From positions 2,976,001 to 3,040,000 of the forward strand of contig NZ_CP080437.1 in NCBI RefSeq assembly GCF_021216655.1: a DNA stretch of 64,000 bases, in the 5' to 3' direction. Shown one piece after another: positions 1 through 8,577 of this stretch (its first letter is position 1; every line of letters starts with the position of its first letter). Source of the DNA: Clavibacter michiganensis. GTDB lineage: Bacteria > Actinomycetota > Actinomycetes > Actinomycetales > Microbacteriaceae. The position numbers were made by a program, and so were the translations under genes. The notes under the pieces were generated by a model that was not told where the DNA came from, made no database searches, and worked only from the letters and a program-made list of their open reading frames with translations.

Positions 1-2
1 TC

Positions 3-557
3 CACGAGGCGGGCGGCGGTGCCGCCCCGTCGTGGGCCGTCGTGGCGTTCGGGCTCGCGCTCGCGTCGCTCGCGGCCATCGCGCTCGCCGGCGCGCGCAC
101 GTCGCTGTGGCGCCTGGTCGCCGCGGTGGGCGTCAGCCAGCTCCTCTTCCACGGCCTGTTCACCGCGGCGGGCGACGCGAACGGCGCCTCCCTCGCGGCG
201 GATCCGCACGCGGGCATGGGGCACGGCGCGTCGCCGGTCGCGCTCCCGGGCCTCGACGCCGCGGCCGGCGGATCCGCCGCGCTCGACCCCGGCATGCTGC
301 TCTCGCACGGCGCGGCCCTCGTCGTCACCGTGCTCGCGCTGCGGCACGGCGAGGCCGCCATCCGCGCGCTCGTCGACGCCTCCGCGGTCCGCGTCGTGCG
401 CGCCCTCGCGATCCCGTTCCTCCGGCCGGAGGGGCGGCGTGACACCGCGCTCGCCCTGGCCGTCCGCGCGCCCCTGGCGCTGCGCGACCTCTGCGCCCGG
501 CTCGGCCGCCTGCGTCACCGCGGACCGCCGCGCGCCCGCGCGCTCGCCGCAGCCTGA
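3..557 (+). CDS. Membrane protein with His/Met-rich loop (5' end outside window)
   Basis: The frame is already open at the window edge, so the start lies upstream; GTG at 42 is only an internal candidate. The visible part has an alanine/leucine-rich hydrophobic segment, then a loop with the motif DPHAGMGHG, then a second hydrophobic stretch and an arginine-rich tail. Short His/Met clusters of this kind are common in copper-handling membrane proteins. It lies 170 bases upstream of the YcnI-like and CopC-like genes on the same strand, so I infer a role in copper uptake or tolerance. The family itself is not recognised, and a general membrane protein cannot be excluded. Bases 558-728 hold no gene that I can see. 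Confidence 0.6.
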   Translation, partial: HEAGGGAAPSWAVVAFGLALASLAAIALAGARTSLWRLVAAVGVSQLLFHGLFTAAGDANGASLAADPHAGMGHGASPVALPGLDAAAGGSAALDPGMLLSHGAALVVTVLALRHGEAAIRALVDASAVRVVRALAIPFLRPEGRRDTALALAVRAPLALRDLCARLGRLRHRGPPRARALAAA

Positions 558-728
558 CGCGCCGGCCGGATCCCGCGACCCGCGGATCCCGGCCCACCGC
601 GCGAGCCCGCTCGCGCCGCGGACGCGATGCCCCGCATCGCCCGCCCCCTCTCCTCCCTCATCGGACGCCGGCACCGCCGCGTCCGCTCCCGGGGCCGCCC
701 CGCGCGGCCCGGAACAGGACACCAGCAC

Positions 729-1493
729 ATGACCACCTCATCCCCCTCCGCTCCCCGCCGCCGGATCCTCCGCTCGGCGACCGCGCTCGTCGGCGGCGTC
801 GCGCTCGCCGTCGCCGTGCCGCTCGCGGCTTCCGCGCACGTGCGCGTCTCGCCCGACCAGGCCGCCGCCGGCAGCTACAGCACGCTGACCTTCAAGGTCC
901 CGACGGAGTCCGCGACCGCGACGACCACGAGCGTCACCGTCGACCTGCCGAAGGACGCCCCCTTCTCGAGCCTCTCCACCGAGCCCGTGCCCGGCTGGAC
1001 CGCCAAGGTCACGACCGAGAAGCTCGACACCCCCGTGAAGACGGACGACGCGACCATCACGGACGCGCCCGTCGAGGTCACCTGGACGGCCGACGACGGC
1101 GTGGGCATCAAGGCCGGCGAGTTCCAGCGCTTCACGGTCTCGGTCGGACCCGTGCCCGACACCGGCAGCATCATGCTCCCCGCGCACCAGGGCTACTCGG
1201 ACGGATCCGTCGTCGACTGGGACCAGGCGACGCCGGCGTCCGGCGAGGAGCCGGAGCACCCCGCGCCCACGCTCTACGTGGACGACGCCCCGCCCGCCGA
1301 CTCCATGAGCGCGATGACGACCACGGCGGCGCCCGACACGACCGTCACGACGGCGGCGTCCGACACGAGCGCGACGAGCAGCGCGGTCGCGGTGGGCCTC
1401 GGCGTGGGCGGGCTCGCCCTCGGCGCGGTGGCCCTCGTGGTCGCGGTCTTCGCGCTCACCCGCGTGCGCCGCGAGGGCGGCGGCCAGGCGTGA
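729..1493 (+). CDS. YcnI-like (DUF1775) copper-associated exported protein
   Basis: A 254-residue protein. An Arg-rich n-region and hydrophobic core form a signal peptide ending near ASAHVRVSPDQA, so the mature protein begins with the histidine expected of YcnI, whose N-terminal His helps bind Cu(II). The YcnI/DUF1775 domain (a DUF1775 beta-sandwich in the family) covers about residues 33-180. A Thr/Ser/Ala-rich linker follows, then one membrane helix near residues 220-245 and a short basic tail, giving an extracytoplasmic domain anchored at its C-terminus. I chose ATG 729 over an upstream in-frame ATG at 627 because the signal peptide starts there. The stop overlaps the start of the CopC gene by four bases (GTGA), which indicates translational coupling. 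Confidence 0.88.
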   Translation: MTTSSPSAPRRRILRSATALVGGVALAVAVPLAASAHVRVSPDQAAAGSYSTLTFKVPTESATATTTSVTVDLPKDAPFSSLSTEPVPGWTAKVTTEKLDTPVKTDDATITDAPVEVTWTADDGVGIKAGEFQRFTVSVGPVPDTGSIMLPAHQGYSDGSVVDWDQATPASGEEPEHPAPTLYVDDAPPADSMSAMTTTAAPDTTVTTAASDTSATSSAVAVGLGVGGLALGAVALVVAVFALTRVRREGGGQA

Positions 1494-2317
1494 CGCCCGG
1501 AGACCGGATCCCGGCCCGCACCGGCAGGCGCCCGCTCTGGCGGCTCGCCGCGGCGGTCGCCGGTGCCGCGCTCGCGACCGGGGCGCTCGCGCTCGTCGGG
1601 CTCGCGCAGGGGAGCGGGCCCGACGGCGCGCTGTCGGCGTCCGCGCACAACTACCTCGTGTCGAGCTCGCCCGCGGCCGGTTCCACGGTCGACGCGCCGC
1701 CGTCGGAGGTCACGCTCACGTTCAACGACGTGATCCTCGACCTCGCCGCGGCGGGCGGGGGCGGCGGCGACGCGTCGACCGGGTCCGCGCCCGCCTCGGG
1801 CGGCTCGTCCGTGGTGCAGGTGACGGGACCCGACGGGCAGGGCACGCACTTCGAGACCGGCTGCGCGACGGACTCCGGACGCACGGTCTCGGTGCCGGTC
1901 GCGCTCGGCGGATCCGGGCAGTACACGGTCACGTGGCGCGTGGTCTCCGCGGACGGGCACCCGGTCTCCGACTCGATCGCGTTCACGTACCAGGCGCCCG
2001 CGGGCGCGACGGCATCGGCGGGCACGCCCGACGGGCCGGGGTGCGCGGCGGCGCAGGAGGGGGCGACCGGATCCGGTGCGACCTCGTCGGGCGGCGCCGG
2101 GTCGTCCGCCGCCGATCCGGGCACCGCGGCCGGCCAGGAGCAGGGCGTCGCGCCGTACCTCGGCGTCATCGTCGGCGTGGGCATCGGGATCGTCGTGCTC
2201 GCTGCGGCCGCCGTCGTCCTCATCGTGGTGACCGGTCGGCGGAAGCCGGCCGCGGCGGCCGCGACGGGTGACGCCGGTGGCGACGCCCCGCGCGACGGCG
2301 GCCCGCCCGCCGCCTGA
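1490..2317 (+). CDS. CopC-domain copper-binding protein, membrane anchored
   Basis: A 275-residue protein with an N-terminal signal peptide ending near SASAHNYLVSSSPA. Mature CopC proteins start with the Cu(II)-ligand histidine, and the second conserved element is seen here as SADGHPVSDSIAFTY. The CopC Ig-like fold spans about residues 45-170 and is interrupted by a Gly/Ser-rich insertion near residues 84-105. A low-complexity Gly/Ser/Ala linker leads to a single membrane helix around residues 221-248 and a basic cytoplasmic tail. The start is GTG overlapping the ycnI-like stop. Together with its upstream neighbours it forms a small copper locus; the CopD-type permease often linked to CopC is not in the window. 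Confidence 0.88.
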   Translation: MTPGDRIPARTGRRPLWRLAAAVAGAALATGALALVGLAQGSGPDGALSASAHNYLVSSSPAAGSTVDAPPSEVTLTFNDVILDLAAAGGGGGDASTGSAPASGGSSVVQVTGPDGQGTHFETGCATDSGRTVSVPVALGGSGQYTVTWRVVSADGHPVSDSIAFTYQAPAGATASAGTPDGPGCAAAQEGATGSGATSSGGAGSSAADPGTAAGQEQGVAPYLGVIVGVGIGIVVLAAAAVVLIVVTGRRKPAAAAATGDAGGDAPRDGGPPAA

Positions 2318-2331
2318 CCGCGTGCGCCCCG

Positions 2332-2373
2332 CGACGACGGGCCCGGACCCCTGCGGATCCGGGCCCGTCGTCG
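2332..2373. terminator. Bidirectional hairpin terminator
   Basis: A perfect 16-bp stem (CGACGACGGGCCCGGA pairing with its complement at 2358-2373) around a 10-base loop. It lies between the convergent CopC and LysR genes and can serve both. There is no clear U-tract, as is usual in high-GC actinobacteria. Confidence 0.75.
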
Positions 2374-2391
2374 TCCGCGCGGGGAGTCGGG

Positions 2392-3294
2392 TCAGCCCCC
2401 GCCTGGCCCCATCACCTCGACGGCGCGCGCGAGGGCGTCGCGGCAGGCGCGGATCCCCGGCCGGTCGAGGCTGCCCACGCGCGACGACGTGAACACCGTG
2501 CGCCGCGGCGAGCCCGGCAGGCCGATGAGCCGCACGTCGGGCTCGCGGCCGGCCCACACGAGGTCCGGCAGCACGGAGGCCGCATGCCCGCCGCGCACCA
2601 GGTCGATGTGCGCCTGCAGGTCGGCCGTCACGTACCGCACGTCCGGCTCGAAGCCCGCGACCCGGCACACCTGCTCGGCGAAGTGGCGGGACGCCGTGCC
2701 CGCGGGCTCCATCACCCACGGCAGGCGACGCGCGTCGGAGATCGAGCGCACGTCGTCGCGGCCGGGTGGGAGGCCGAGGCGGAGCGGATCCACGCACAGC
2801 TCCTCGCGGTCGAGGTCGGCCGGCCGCGGCGCCGCGTGCGCCGGGTACTGCTCGGCGATGACGAGGTCGTGGTCGCGCGCCCACACGTCGTGCAGGCCGG
2901 ACTCGGGCTCGCGCATCGTGATCTCGACGCGCAGGTCGGGGTAGTCGTCGCGGAGGATCGTGAGCGCCGGCGGCACGAGCGCGAGCAGCGCCGACTGGAA
3001 CGCCGCCACGCGGATGGTGCCGGACACGTTCGCGAGCGACGCGTTCACCTCGGTCTCGGCCCGCTCCAGCCGTTCCAGCAGCGCGGTCGTGTGCTCCACG
3101 AGGATCTCGGCCTGCGGCGTGAGCACCACCCGCCGGCCGACGCGGCGCAGGAGCGGGACGCCGGCCTCGCGCTCCAGCTGCGCGAGCTGCTGCGACACCG
3201 ACGACGGGCTGAACGACAGCGCGTCAGCGACCGCGCCGATCGTGCCGCGGAGCTTGAGCTCGCGCAGGAGCCGCAGCCGTCGCATCTCGAGCAC
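2392..3294 (-). CDS. LysR-family transcriptional regulator
   Basis: A 300-residue protein. Residues 1-65 form the winged helix-turn-helix (MRRLRLLRELKLRGTIGAVA onward, with SPSSVSQQLAQLEREAGVPL as the recognition region). Residues about 90-290 form the periplasmic-binding-like effector domain (GTIRVAAFQSALLALVPPAL). The GTG start is preceded by a GGGGAGG ribosome site five bases upstream. It is divergently transcribed from putA, so control of proline catabolism is likely, as LysR regulators usually act on the adjacent divergent gene. The inducer cannot be read from the sequence. Confidence 0.88.
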   Translation of the reverse strand: MLEMRRLRLLRELKLRGTIGAVADALSFSPSSVSQQLAQLEREAGVPLLRRVGRRVVLTPQAEILVEHTTALLERLERAETEVNASLANVSGTIRVAAFQSALLALVPPALTILRDDYPDLRVEITMREPESGLHDVWARDHDLVIAEQYPAHAAPRPADLDREELCVDPLRLGLPPGRDDVRSISDARRLPWVMEPAGTASRHFAEQVCRVAGFEPDVRYVTADLQAHIDLVRGGHAASVLPDLVWAGREPDVRLIGLPGSPRRTVFTSSRVGSLDRPGIRACRDALARAVEVMGPGGG

Positions 3295-3327
3295 GTGCGC
3301 CTCCCCGTGATCTCAGGCGAGCGTGGA

Positions 3328-3380
3328 ATCATCGGCAGGACCGCACGATGATCATCGGAAACGTTCAGCGCATCCGATGA
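3328..3380. promoter_or_regulatory. Candidate LysR operator between the regulator and putA
   Basis: ATCATCGG occurs at 3328-3335 and again at 3351-3358. The second copy sits inside the perfect 12-bp palindrome CGATGATCATCG (3346-3357). The reverse complement CCGATGA is at 3374-3380. The half-sites are spaced about 22-23 bp, two helical turns, which suits a LysR tetramer bound in the divergent promoter region. Confidence 0.5.
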
Positions 3381-3466
3381 GAGCATGGTCGCACACTGGG
3401 AGGACGCGCCCGCAGCGCGGCCGACGCCGGGGCACATCGCCCGACCCGAGACGAAGAGGTTCCCGC

Positions 3467-6400
3467 ATGACCGCCGAGACCGCATCCGCCCCCGAGACCG
3501 CGCAGATCCCGACGATGGACGGCGCCCCCGACGCACCGGACCGCGAGGCGCTCGCCGACCGGTCCGTCGCGCTCGTGCGCACCTGGCTCGCCGAGGCGGC
3601 CCAGCACCCCGCGGATCCCTCCGCCGAGCGCCTCGCCGGCGTCCTCAAGGACGAGAACGGCCTCGACTTCACCATCGGCTTCGTCGACCGCGTCGTCCGC
3701 CCCGAGGACCTGCCTGTCGCCGGCAACAGCCTCGCCGCGCTCACGGCCAAGACCCCGGGCTTCCTGCCCTGGTACATGCAGGGCGCGATCCGCGCGGGCG
3801 GCATCCTCGGCCCCGTCCTCCCGCAGGTGGTCGTGCCCGTCGCGCGCCGCGTGCTGCGCGAGATGGTCGGCCACCTCATCGTCGACGCGACGAGCGAGAA
3901 GCTCGGCCCGGCGATCGCCAAGCTGCGCGAGGGCGGATCCCGCCTCAACCTCAACCTGCTCGGCGAGGCCGTCCTCGGCGAGAAGGAGGCCGCGCGCCGC
4001 CTCGCGGGCACGCGCGAGCTGCTCGCGCGCGACGACGTGGACTACGTCTCCATCAAGGTGTCGAGCGTCGTCTCGCAGCTGTCGATGTGGGCGTTCGACG
4101 AGGCCGTCGACAAGGTCGTCGAGCGCCTGACCCCGCTGTACGAGCTGGCGTCGAAGGCGGCGACCCCCAAGTTCATCAACCTCGACATGGAGGAGTACAA
4201 GGACCTCGACCTCACGATCGAGGTGTTCACGCGCGTGCTCGACCAGCCGCAGCTGAAGGACCTCGAGGCCGGGATCGTGCTGCAGGCGTACCTCCCCGAC
4301 GCGCTCGCCGGCCTCCAGCGGCTGACGGCGTGGGCGCAGGAGCGGCGCGCGGCGGGCGGCGCGCCCATCAAGGTCCGCATCGTGAAGGGCGCGAACCTCG
4401 CGATGGAGCAGGTCGACGGCCGCATGCACGACTGGCCCGTCGCCACCTGGGCCACCAAGGAGCAGACCGACACGCACTACAAGCGGATGCTCGAGCACGC
4501 GCTCCAGCCCGCCGCGGCCGACGCCGTGAAGGTCGGCGTCGCCGGGCACAACCTCTTCGACGTCGCGTACGCGTGGCTGCTCGCGGAGGAGCGCGGCGTC
4601 ACCGACCGGATCGAGTTCGAGATGCTGCTCGGCATGGCGACCGGCCAGGCCGAGGCCGTGAAGCGCGCGGTCGGAGGGCTCCTGCTCTACACGCCCGTCG
4701 TGCACCCGACCGAGTTCGACGTGGCCATCTCGTACCTCATCCGCCGCCTGGAGGAGAACGCGAGCCAGGAGAACTTCATGTCGGCGGTGTTCGAGCTGAG
4801 CACGTCGTCCGAGCTGTTCGCCCGGGAGGAGTCGCGGTTCCGCGCGTCGCTGGAGGGCGTCGACGACGTGATCCCCGCGCCGAACCGCACGCAGGACCGC
4901 CGCTTCCCGCCGGAGCTCGACGACGTGGATCCGCTCGCCGAGCCCGAGACGCCGGAGGAGCCCGAGGAGGAGGTCGACCCGCAGCTCACGAGCGTGGTCC
5001 AGGGCTTCACGCGCGGATCCCTGCTGACGCCCGACGCGCTCGTCGACCCCGCCGCCTCCGCGACCCCGTTCCACAACGCGGCGGACACGGATCCGGCGCT
5101 GCCGACGAACCGCGCCTGGGGCCGCGAGATCCTGTCGCGCGTCGAGGCCTCGCAGCTCGGCGTCGCGACCATCGAGGCCGCGCGCATCGACTCCACCGAG
5201 CAGCTGGACGACATCATCGACGGCGTCCGCACGGCCGCCGCGTCCTGGGGCGCCCGCCCCGGCGACCAACGCGCGGCGCTCCTGCACCGCGTCGGCGTCG
5301 CGATCGAGCGCAACCGCGCGCGCCTCATCGAGGTGATGGCGTCGGAGACCGGCAAGACCATCGCCGAGGCCGATCCCGAGGTCAGCGAGGCCGTGGACTT
5401 CGCGCACTACTACGCCGAGCGCGCGCGCGACCTCGACCGCGTGCAGGGCGCCCGGTTCGTGCCGTCGCGCGTGACAGTGGTCGCACCGCCGTGGAACTTC
5501 CCCGTCGCGATCCCCGCGGGCAGCATGCTCGCGGCCCTCGCCTCCGGCAGCGGCGTGGTCGTCAAGCCCGCAGGCCAGGCCCGACGCTCCGGTGCCGTGC
5601 TGGTCGAGGCGCTCCGCGAGGCGGGCGTGCCGCGCGAGCTGCTCGCGCTCGTCGACGCGGGCGAGGCCGAGTTCGGCGAGCACCTCATCTCCCACAAGGC
5701 GGTCGACCGCGTGATCCTCACGGGCGGCTACGAGACCGCCGAGGTCTTCCGCTCCTGGCGCTCGGACCTCCCGCTCCTCGCGGAGACCAGCGGCAAGAAC
5801 GCCATCATCGTGACCCCGAGCGCCGACCTCGACCTGGCCGCCGCCGACGTCGTGAAGAGCGCGTTCGGCCACGCCGGCCAGAAGTGCTCGGCGGCGAGCC
5901 TCGTGATCCTCGTGGGCTCGGTCGGGAAGTCCCGCCGGTTCCTCACGCAGCTCACCGACGCCGTGTCGTCGCTGCGCGTGGGCTACCCGTCGGACCCGAC
6001 CACGCAGATGGGCCCGATCATCGAGCCGGCCGCCGGCAAGCTCAAGCACGCGCTCACGCAGCTCGGCGTCGGCGAGAAGTGGCTCGTGGAGCCGGAGGCC
6101 AAGGACGAGACCGGCCGCCTCTGGTCGCCCGGCGTCCGCGACGGCGTGAAGCCCGGGTCGTACTTCCACCTCACCGAGTTCTTCGGACCGGTGCTCGGCG
6201 TGATGCGCGCCCGCACGCTCGAGGAGGCCATCCGCTTCCAGAACGCGATCCCCTACGGACTCACCGCGGGCCTGCACAGCCTCGACGCGCGCGAGCTCGA
6301 GCAGTGGCTCGAGACCGTCGAGGCGGGCAACCTCTACGTCAACCGCGGGATCACGGGCGCGATCGTGCAGCGCCAGCCGTTCGGCGGCTGGAAGCGCTCC

Positions 6401-7117
6401 TCGGTCGGATCCGGCACCAAGGCCGGCGGCCCGAACTACCTCATGGGCCTCGGATCCTGGGTCGCCGACGCGGGCCGGCACTCGAGCTCGCTGCACCTGC
6501 GCGGGCTGTCGCCGCGGGTCACGGAGCTCATCGAGTCGGCGCAGCCCGCCATCCGGTACGAGGACTTCGACCTCGTCCGCCGCTCCGCGCTGAGCGACGC
6601 GGTCGCGTGGCACGACGAGTTCGGCCAGGTGAAGGACCCGAGCGGCCTCGGCGTCGAGCGGAACCTGTTCCGCTACCGCCCGCTGCCCGTCACGGTGCGG
6701 CTCACGGAGTCGGGCGCGCTCGCCGACCTGCTGCGCGTGCTCGCGGCCGGGCGGCTGGCGCGCGCGGAGATGCACGTGTCGGTCCCGGGGATCCTCCCGG
6801 CCGGCCTCGGCCAGGTGCTCGAGGACCTGCCGAGCGTGCACGTGACCATCGAGACGGACGAGGCGTGGCTCGCCCGCGTCGCCGCGGACGGGATCGCGAC
6901 CGAGCGCGTGCGCCTCGTAGCCGCGCGCGACTCGCGGCTCGTCGAGGCGCGCGCCCTGTCCGACGCGCTCCGCGGCACGCCCGACGTCGCGGTCTTCGCC
7001 GACGAGATCACCGCGGCCGGCCGCGTCGAGATGCTCACGTTCCTGCGCGAGCAGGCGATCAGCATCACGGCCCACCGCTTCGGCAACCCGGACGACTGGA
7101 GCGAGGCGGTCATCTAG
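3467..7117 (+). CDS. putA: Bifunctional proline dehydrogenase / L-glutamate-gamma-semialdehyde dehydrogenase
   Basis: A 1216-residue cytoplasmic enzyme that oxidises proline to P5C (FAD) and then to glutamate (NAD+). The proline dehydrogenase barrel covers about residues 130-470 (LNLLGEAVLGEKEA, DYVSIKVSSV, INLDMEEYKDLDLT). The aldehyde dehydrogenase domain covers about 560-1030, with the NAD-fold segment VVAPPWNFPVAIPAG, the general-base Glu in LAETSGKNAI (about 772) and the catalytic Cys in HAGQKCSAASLV (about 807). A further 180 residues follow, as in other long PutA proteins. There is no N-terminal DNA-binding domain, so regulation probably rests with the divergent LysR gene. I chose ATG 3467, behind a GAAGAGG ribosome site, rather than an upstream in-frame ATG near 3323. 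Confidence 0.95.
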   Translation: MTAETASAPETAQIPTMDGAPDAPDREALADRSVALVRTWLAEAAQHPADPSAERLAGVLKDENGLDFTIGFVDRVVRPEDLPVAGNSLAALTAKTPGFLPWYMQGAIRAGGILGPVLPQVVVPVARRVLREMVGHLIVDATSEKLGPAIAKLREGGSRLNLNLLGEAVLGEKEAARRLAGTRELLARDDVDYVSIKVSSVVSQLSMWAFDEAVDKVVERLTPLYELASKAATPKFINLDMEEYKDLDLTIEVFTRVLDQPQLKDLEAGIVLQAYLPDALAGLQRLTAWAQERRAAGGAPIKVRIVKGANLAMEQVDGRMHDWPVATWATKEQTDTHYKRMLEHALQPAAADAVKVGVAGHNLFDVAYAWLLAEERGVTDRIEFEMLLGMATGQAEAVKRAVGGLLLYTPVVHPTEFDVAISYLIRRLEENASQENFMSAVFELSTSSELFAREESRFRASLEGVDDVIPAPNRTQDRRFPPELDDVDPLAEPETPEEPEEEVDPQLTSVVQGFTRGSLLTPDALVDPAASATPFHNAADTDPALPTNRAWGREILSRVEASQLGVATIEAARIDSTEQLDDIIDGVRTAAASWGARPGDQRAALLHRVGVAIERNRARLIEVMASETGKTIAEADPEVSEAVDFAHYYAERARDLDRVQGARFVPSRVTVVAPPWNFPVAIPAGSMLAALASGSGVVVKPAGQARRSGAVLVEALREAGVPRELLALVDAGEAEFGEHLISHKAVDRVILTGGYETAEVFRSWRSDLPLLAETSGKNAIIVTPSADLDLAAADVVKSAFGHAGQKCSAASLVILVGSVGKSRRFLTQLTDAVSSLRVGYPSDPTTQMGPIIEPAAGKLKHALTQLGVGEKWLVEPEAKDETGRLWSPGVRDGVKPGSYFHLTEFFGPVLGVMRARTLEEAIRFQNAIPYGLTAGLHSLDARELEQWLETVEAGNLYVNRGITGAIVQRQPFGGWKRSSVGSGTKAGGPNYLMGLGSWVADAGRHSSSLHLRGLSPRVTELIESAQPAIRYEDFDLVRRSALSDAVAWHDEFGQVKDPSGLGVERNLFRYRPLPVTVRLTESGALADLLRVLAAGRLARAEMHVSVPGILPAGLGQVLEDLPSVHVTIETDEAWLARVAADGIATERVRLVAARDSRLVEARALSDALRGTPDVAVFADEITAAGRVEMLTFLREQAISITAHRFGNPDDWSEAVI

Positions 7118-7270
7118 GCGACCGCGATCGAGGTCCGCGTGCTCGCGGCCTCAGAGGTCGGGCGGCTCGAGCAGCAGGAGCCGCCCGCCCGCGGCATCGT
7201 GCGCGCGATGTGGGCGGCGCAGGCGACGGCGTCGGAGACGGACGAGGTGCTGGTGCAGCACGGGGGATGA
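7118..7270 (+). pseudogene. Relic of a GNAT acetyltransferase N-terminus
   Basis: Directly after the putA stop and in the same frame, 50 codons read IEVRVLAASEVGRLEQQEPP and then ARGIVRAMWAAQA before a TGA. The pattern EPP-x(4)-RAM-x(2)-QA is typical of the first 35 residues of many actinobacterial GNAT acetyltransferases, whose acetyl-CoA-binding core is missing here. A GTG at 7139 could start it, but no ribosome site is seen. I read it as a truncated remnant; a functional short peptide is less likely. Confidence 0.4.
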
Positions 7271-7308
7271 TCCGCTCGCGGCCCGCGGGGATCCGCGACG
7301 CTGGGCGG

Positions 7309-7971
7309 ATGCAGCGCTCCGAGACCGTCGACCGCGCCCGCGCGCTCTGGGACGGCGGCCGGCGGAGGGACGCGATCGTCGAGCTGCGGACGCGCGTGCG
7401 GAAGGAGCCGGGCGACGCGGTCGCGCGACTGCTCCTCGCGTCCTGGTACCGCGAGGTGCGCGCGCCCGACCAGGCCGGACGCTGGGGGATCGCCCTGCCC
7501 GGCTGGACCACCCCGCGCGAGCGCGAGCTGCTGGCGCGCCTGATCGCGTCGTCCGGCGTGCCAGACGACCGCCTCGGCCGCTTCCTCGCGCTGCCCGCGG
7601 GCGAGCGGCCCGCGGAGCTCGACGAGGTCATGGCCATCGTGGACGGACTGCGCGCCCCCGACGGCTGGCGCGGCGCGAAGCCGCTGCGACCGTGCGACCT
7701 GCGGAGCCGGATCGCGCACGCCGTCCACATGCTCGGCTGGCTGCTGCTCGCCGGCGCCCTCCTGACATCCGGGCTCGTGGCGCTGACCGGCGACGACGCC
7801 ACGTCCCCCGCGCGCGGCGGCGTCGCGGTGGGGCTCGTCCTGCTCGCCGTGGCCGCGGTCGTGGAGGGCACGCGGGCTCGCCGTGGCTGGTGGTGGATCG
7901 CTCCGTCGGCGGTGCTGCTCGCCGTGGCCCTGATGGCGGCCGCCGTGGCGCTCGCGCGCATGGCCGTCTGA
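7309..7971 (+). CDS. DUF6584-like protein with C-terminal membrane helices
   Basis: A 220-residue protein. The N-terminal 110 residues are soluble and helical, with a pattern like TPR/DUF6584 proteins (TVDRARALWDGGRRRDAIVE, LLLASWYREVRAPDQAGRWG, TPRERELLARLI). Three hydrophobic segments follow near residues 140-160, 167-185 and 192-212. ATG 7309 is preferred because GACGCT lies six bases upstream, a near match to the leaderless -10 pattern seen elsewhere in this window; ATG 7267 overlaps the upstream relic. The function of the family is unknown to me. It shares its strand with the phosphopantetheinyl transferase 20 bases downstream. Confidence 0.75.
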   Translation: MQRSETVDRARALWDGGRRRDAIVELRTRVRKEPGDAVARLLLASWYREVRAPDQAGRWGIALPGWTTPRERELLARLIASSGVPDDRLGRFLALPAGERPAELDEVMAIVDGLRAPDGWRGAKPLRPCDLRSRIAHAVHMLGWLLLAGALLTSGLVALTGDDATSPARGGVAVGLVLLAVAAVVEGTRARRGWWWIAPSAVLLAVALMAAAVALARMAV

Positions 7972-7991
7972 CCGCCGCCTAGGGTCGACAC

Positions 7992-8573
7992 GTGATCCCC
8001 GCCCCCGCCGTCGTGCACGTCGCGGTGGTGCGGGGGCCCGAGACCGCCGACCGCGCGACACGCACCGCCGCCGGCCGCGTCGCGCTGCGGGCGCTCGCCG
8101 CGGAGCTCGTGGGCGCGGATCCCGCCGACGTCACGGTCCGCGCGCGCTGCGCGACATGCGGCGGCGCGCACGGACGCCCGGTGCTCGGCGGATCCCGCGC
8201 GCTCGACGGGCTGCACGCGAGCGTCGCGCACGCGGGCGGCCTCGTCGTCGTCGCGGTCAGCCCCGACGGCCCGATCGGCATCGACGCCGAGCCGCGCGGC
8301 CGGGAGGCGCCGCCCGGGACGACGCTCGCCGAGTGGGTGCGGGTCGAGGCGGTGCTGAAGACCGACGGGCGCGGGCTGCTCGTGGATCCGTCGCTGGTCC
8401 GCGTCGAGGGCGACGCGACCGGGATGACCGCCTGGATCGAGGGCGAGGCCGCGCGCTACCGGCTGGTCGACGTGAGTCTCGGAAGCGACCTCGTCGTCGC
8501 GATCGCGCGGCGCGGTCTCGGCGAGCTCGATGCGCGGATCCAGGACCCGGCCGGGCCTGGATCCGACATCTGA
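7992..8573 (+). CDS. Sfp-type 4'-phosphopantetheinyl transferase
   Basis: A 193-residue protein. Recognisable elements are a Cys-containing early motif RCATCGGAHGRPVL, the conserved HASVAHAGGLVVVAVS, the Mg-binding core GPIGIDAEP (about residues 94-102) and the helix EWVRVEAVLKTDGRGL, which corresponds to the WxxKEAxxK motif with changes at some positions. Such enzymes move phosphopantetheine from CoA to carrier-protein serines. Its stop is only four bases from the convergent aminopeptidase gene, which is co-transcribed with a carrier-domain synthetase; activation of that carrier is the obvious inferred role. The start is GTG, with TAGGGT at 7980-7985 exactly six bases before it, so the transcript is probably leaderless. 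Confidence 0.85.
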   Translation: MIPAPAVVHVAVVRGPETADRATRTAAGRVALRALAAELVGADPADVTVRARCATCGGAHGRPVLGGSRALDGLHASVAHAGGLVVVAVSPDGPIGIDAEPRGREAPPGTTLAEWVRVEAVLKTDGRGLLVDPSLVRVEGDATGMTAWIEGEAARYRLVDVSLGSDLVVAIARRGLGELDARIQDPAGPGSDI

Positions 8574-8577
8574 CCCC

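Noticed and set aside
3365..7075. Very long open frame (over 1200 codons) antisense to putA, and similar ones antisense to the synthetase (9894-14096) and to rocD (16402-18645)
   Set aside because: High-GC codon bias leaves few stops on the opposite strand. These frames have Arg/Ala/Gly-rich translations, no ribosome sites and no domain pattern.
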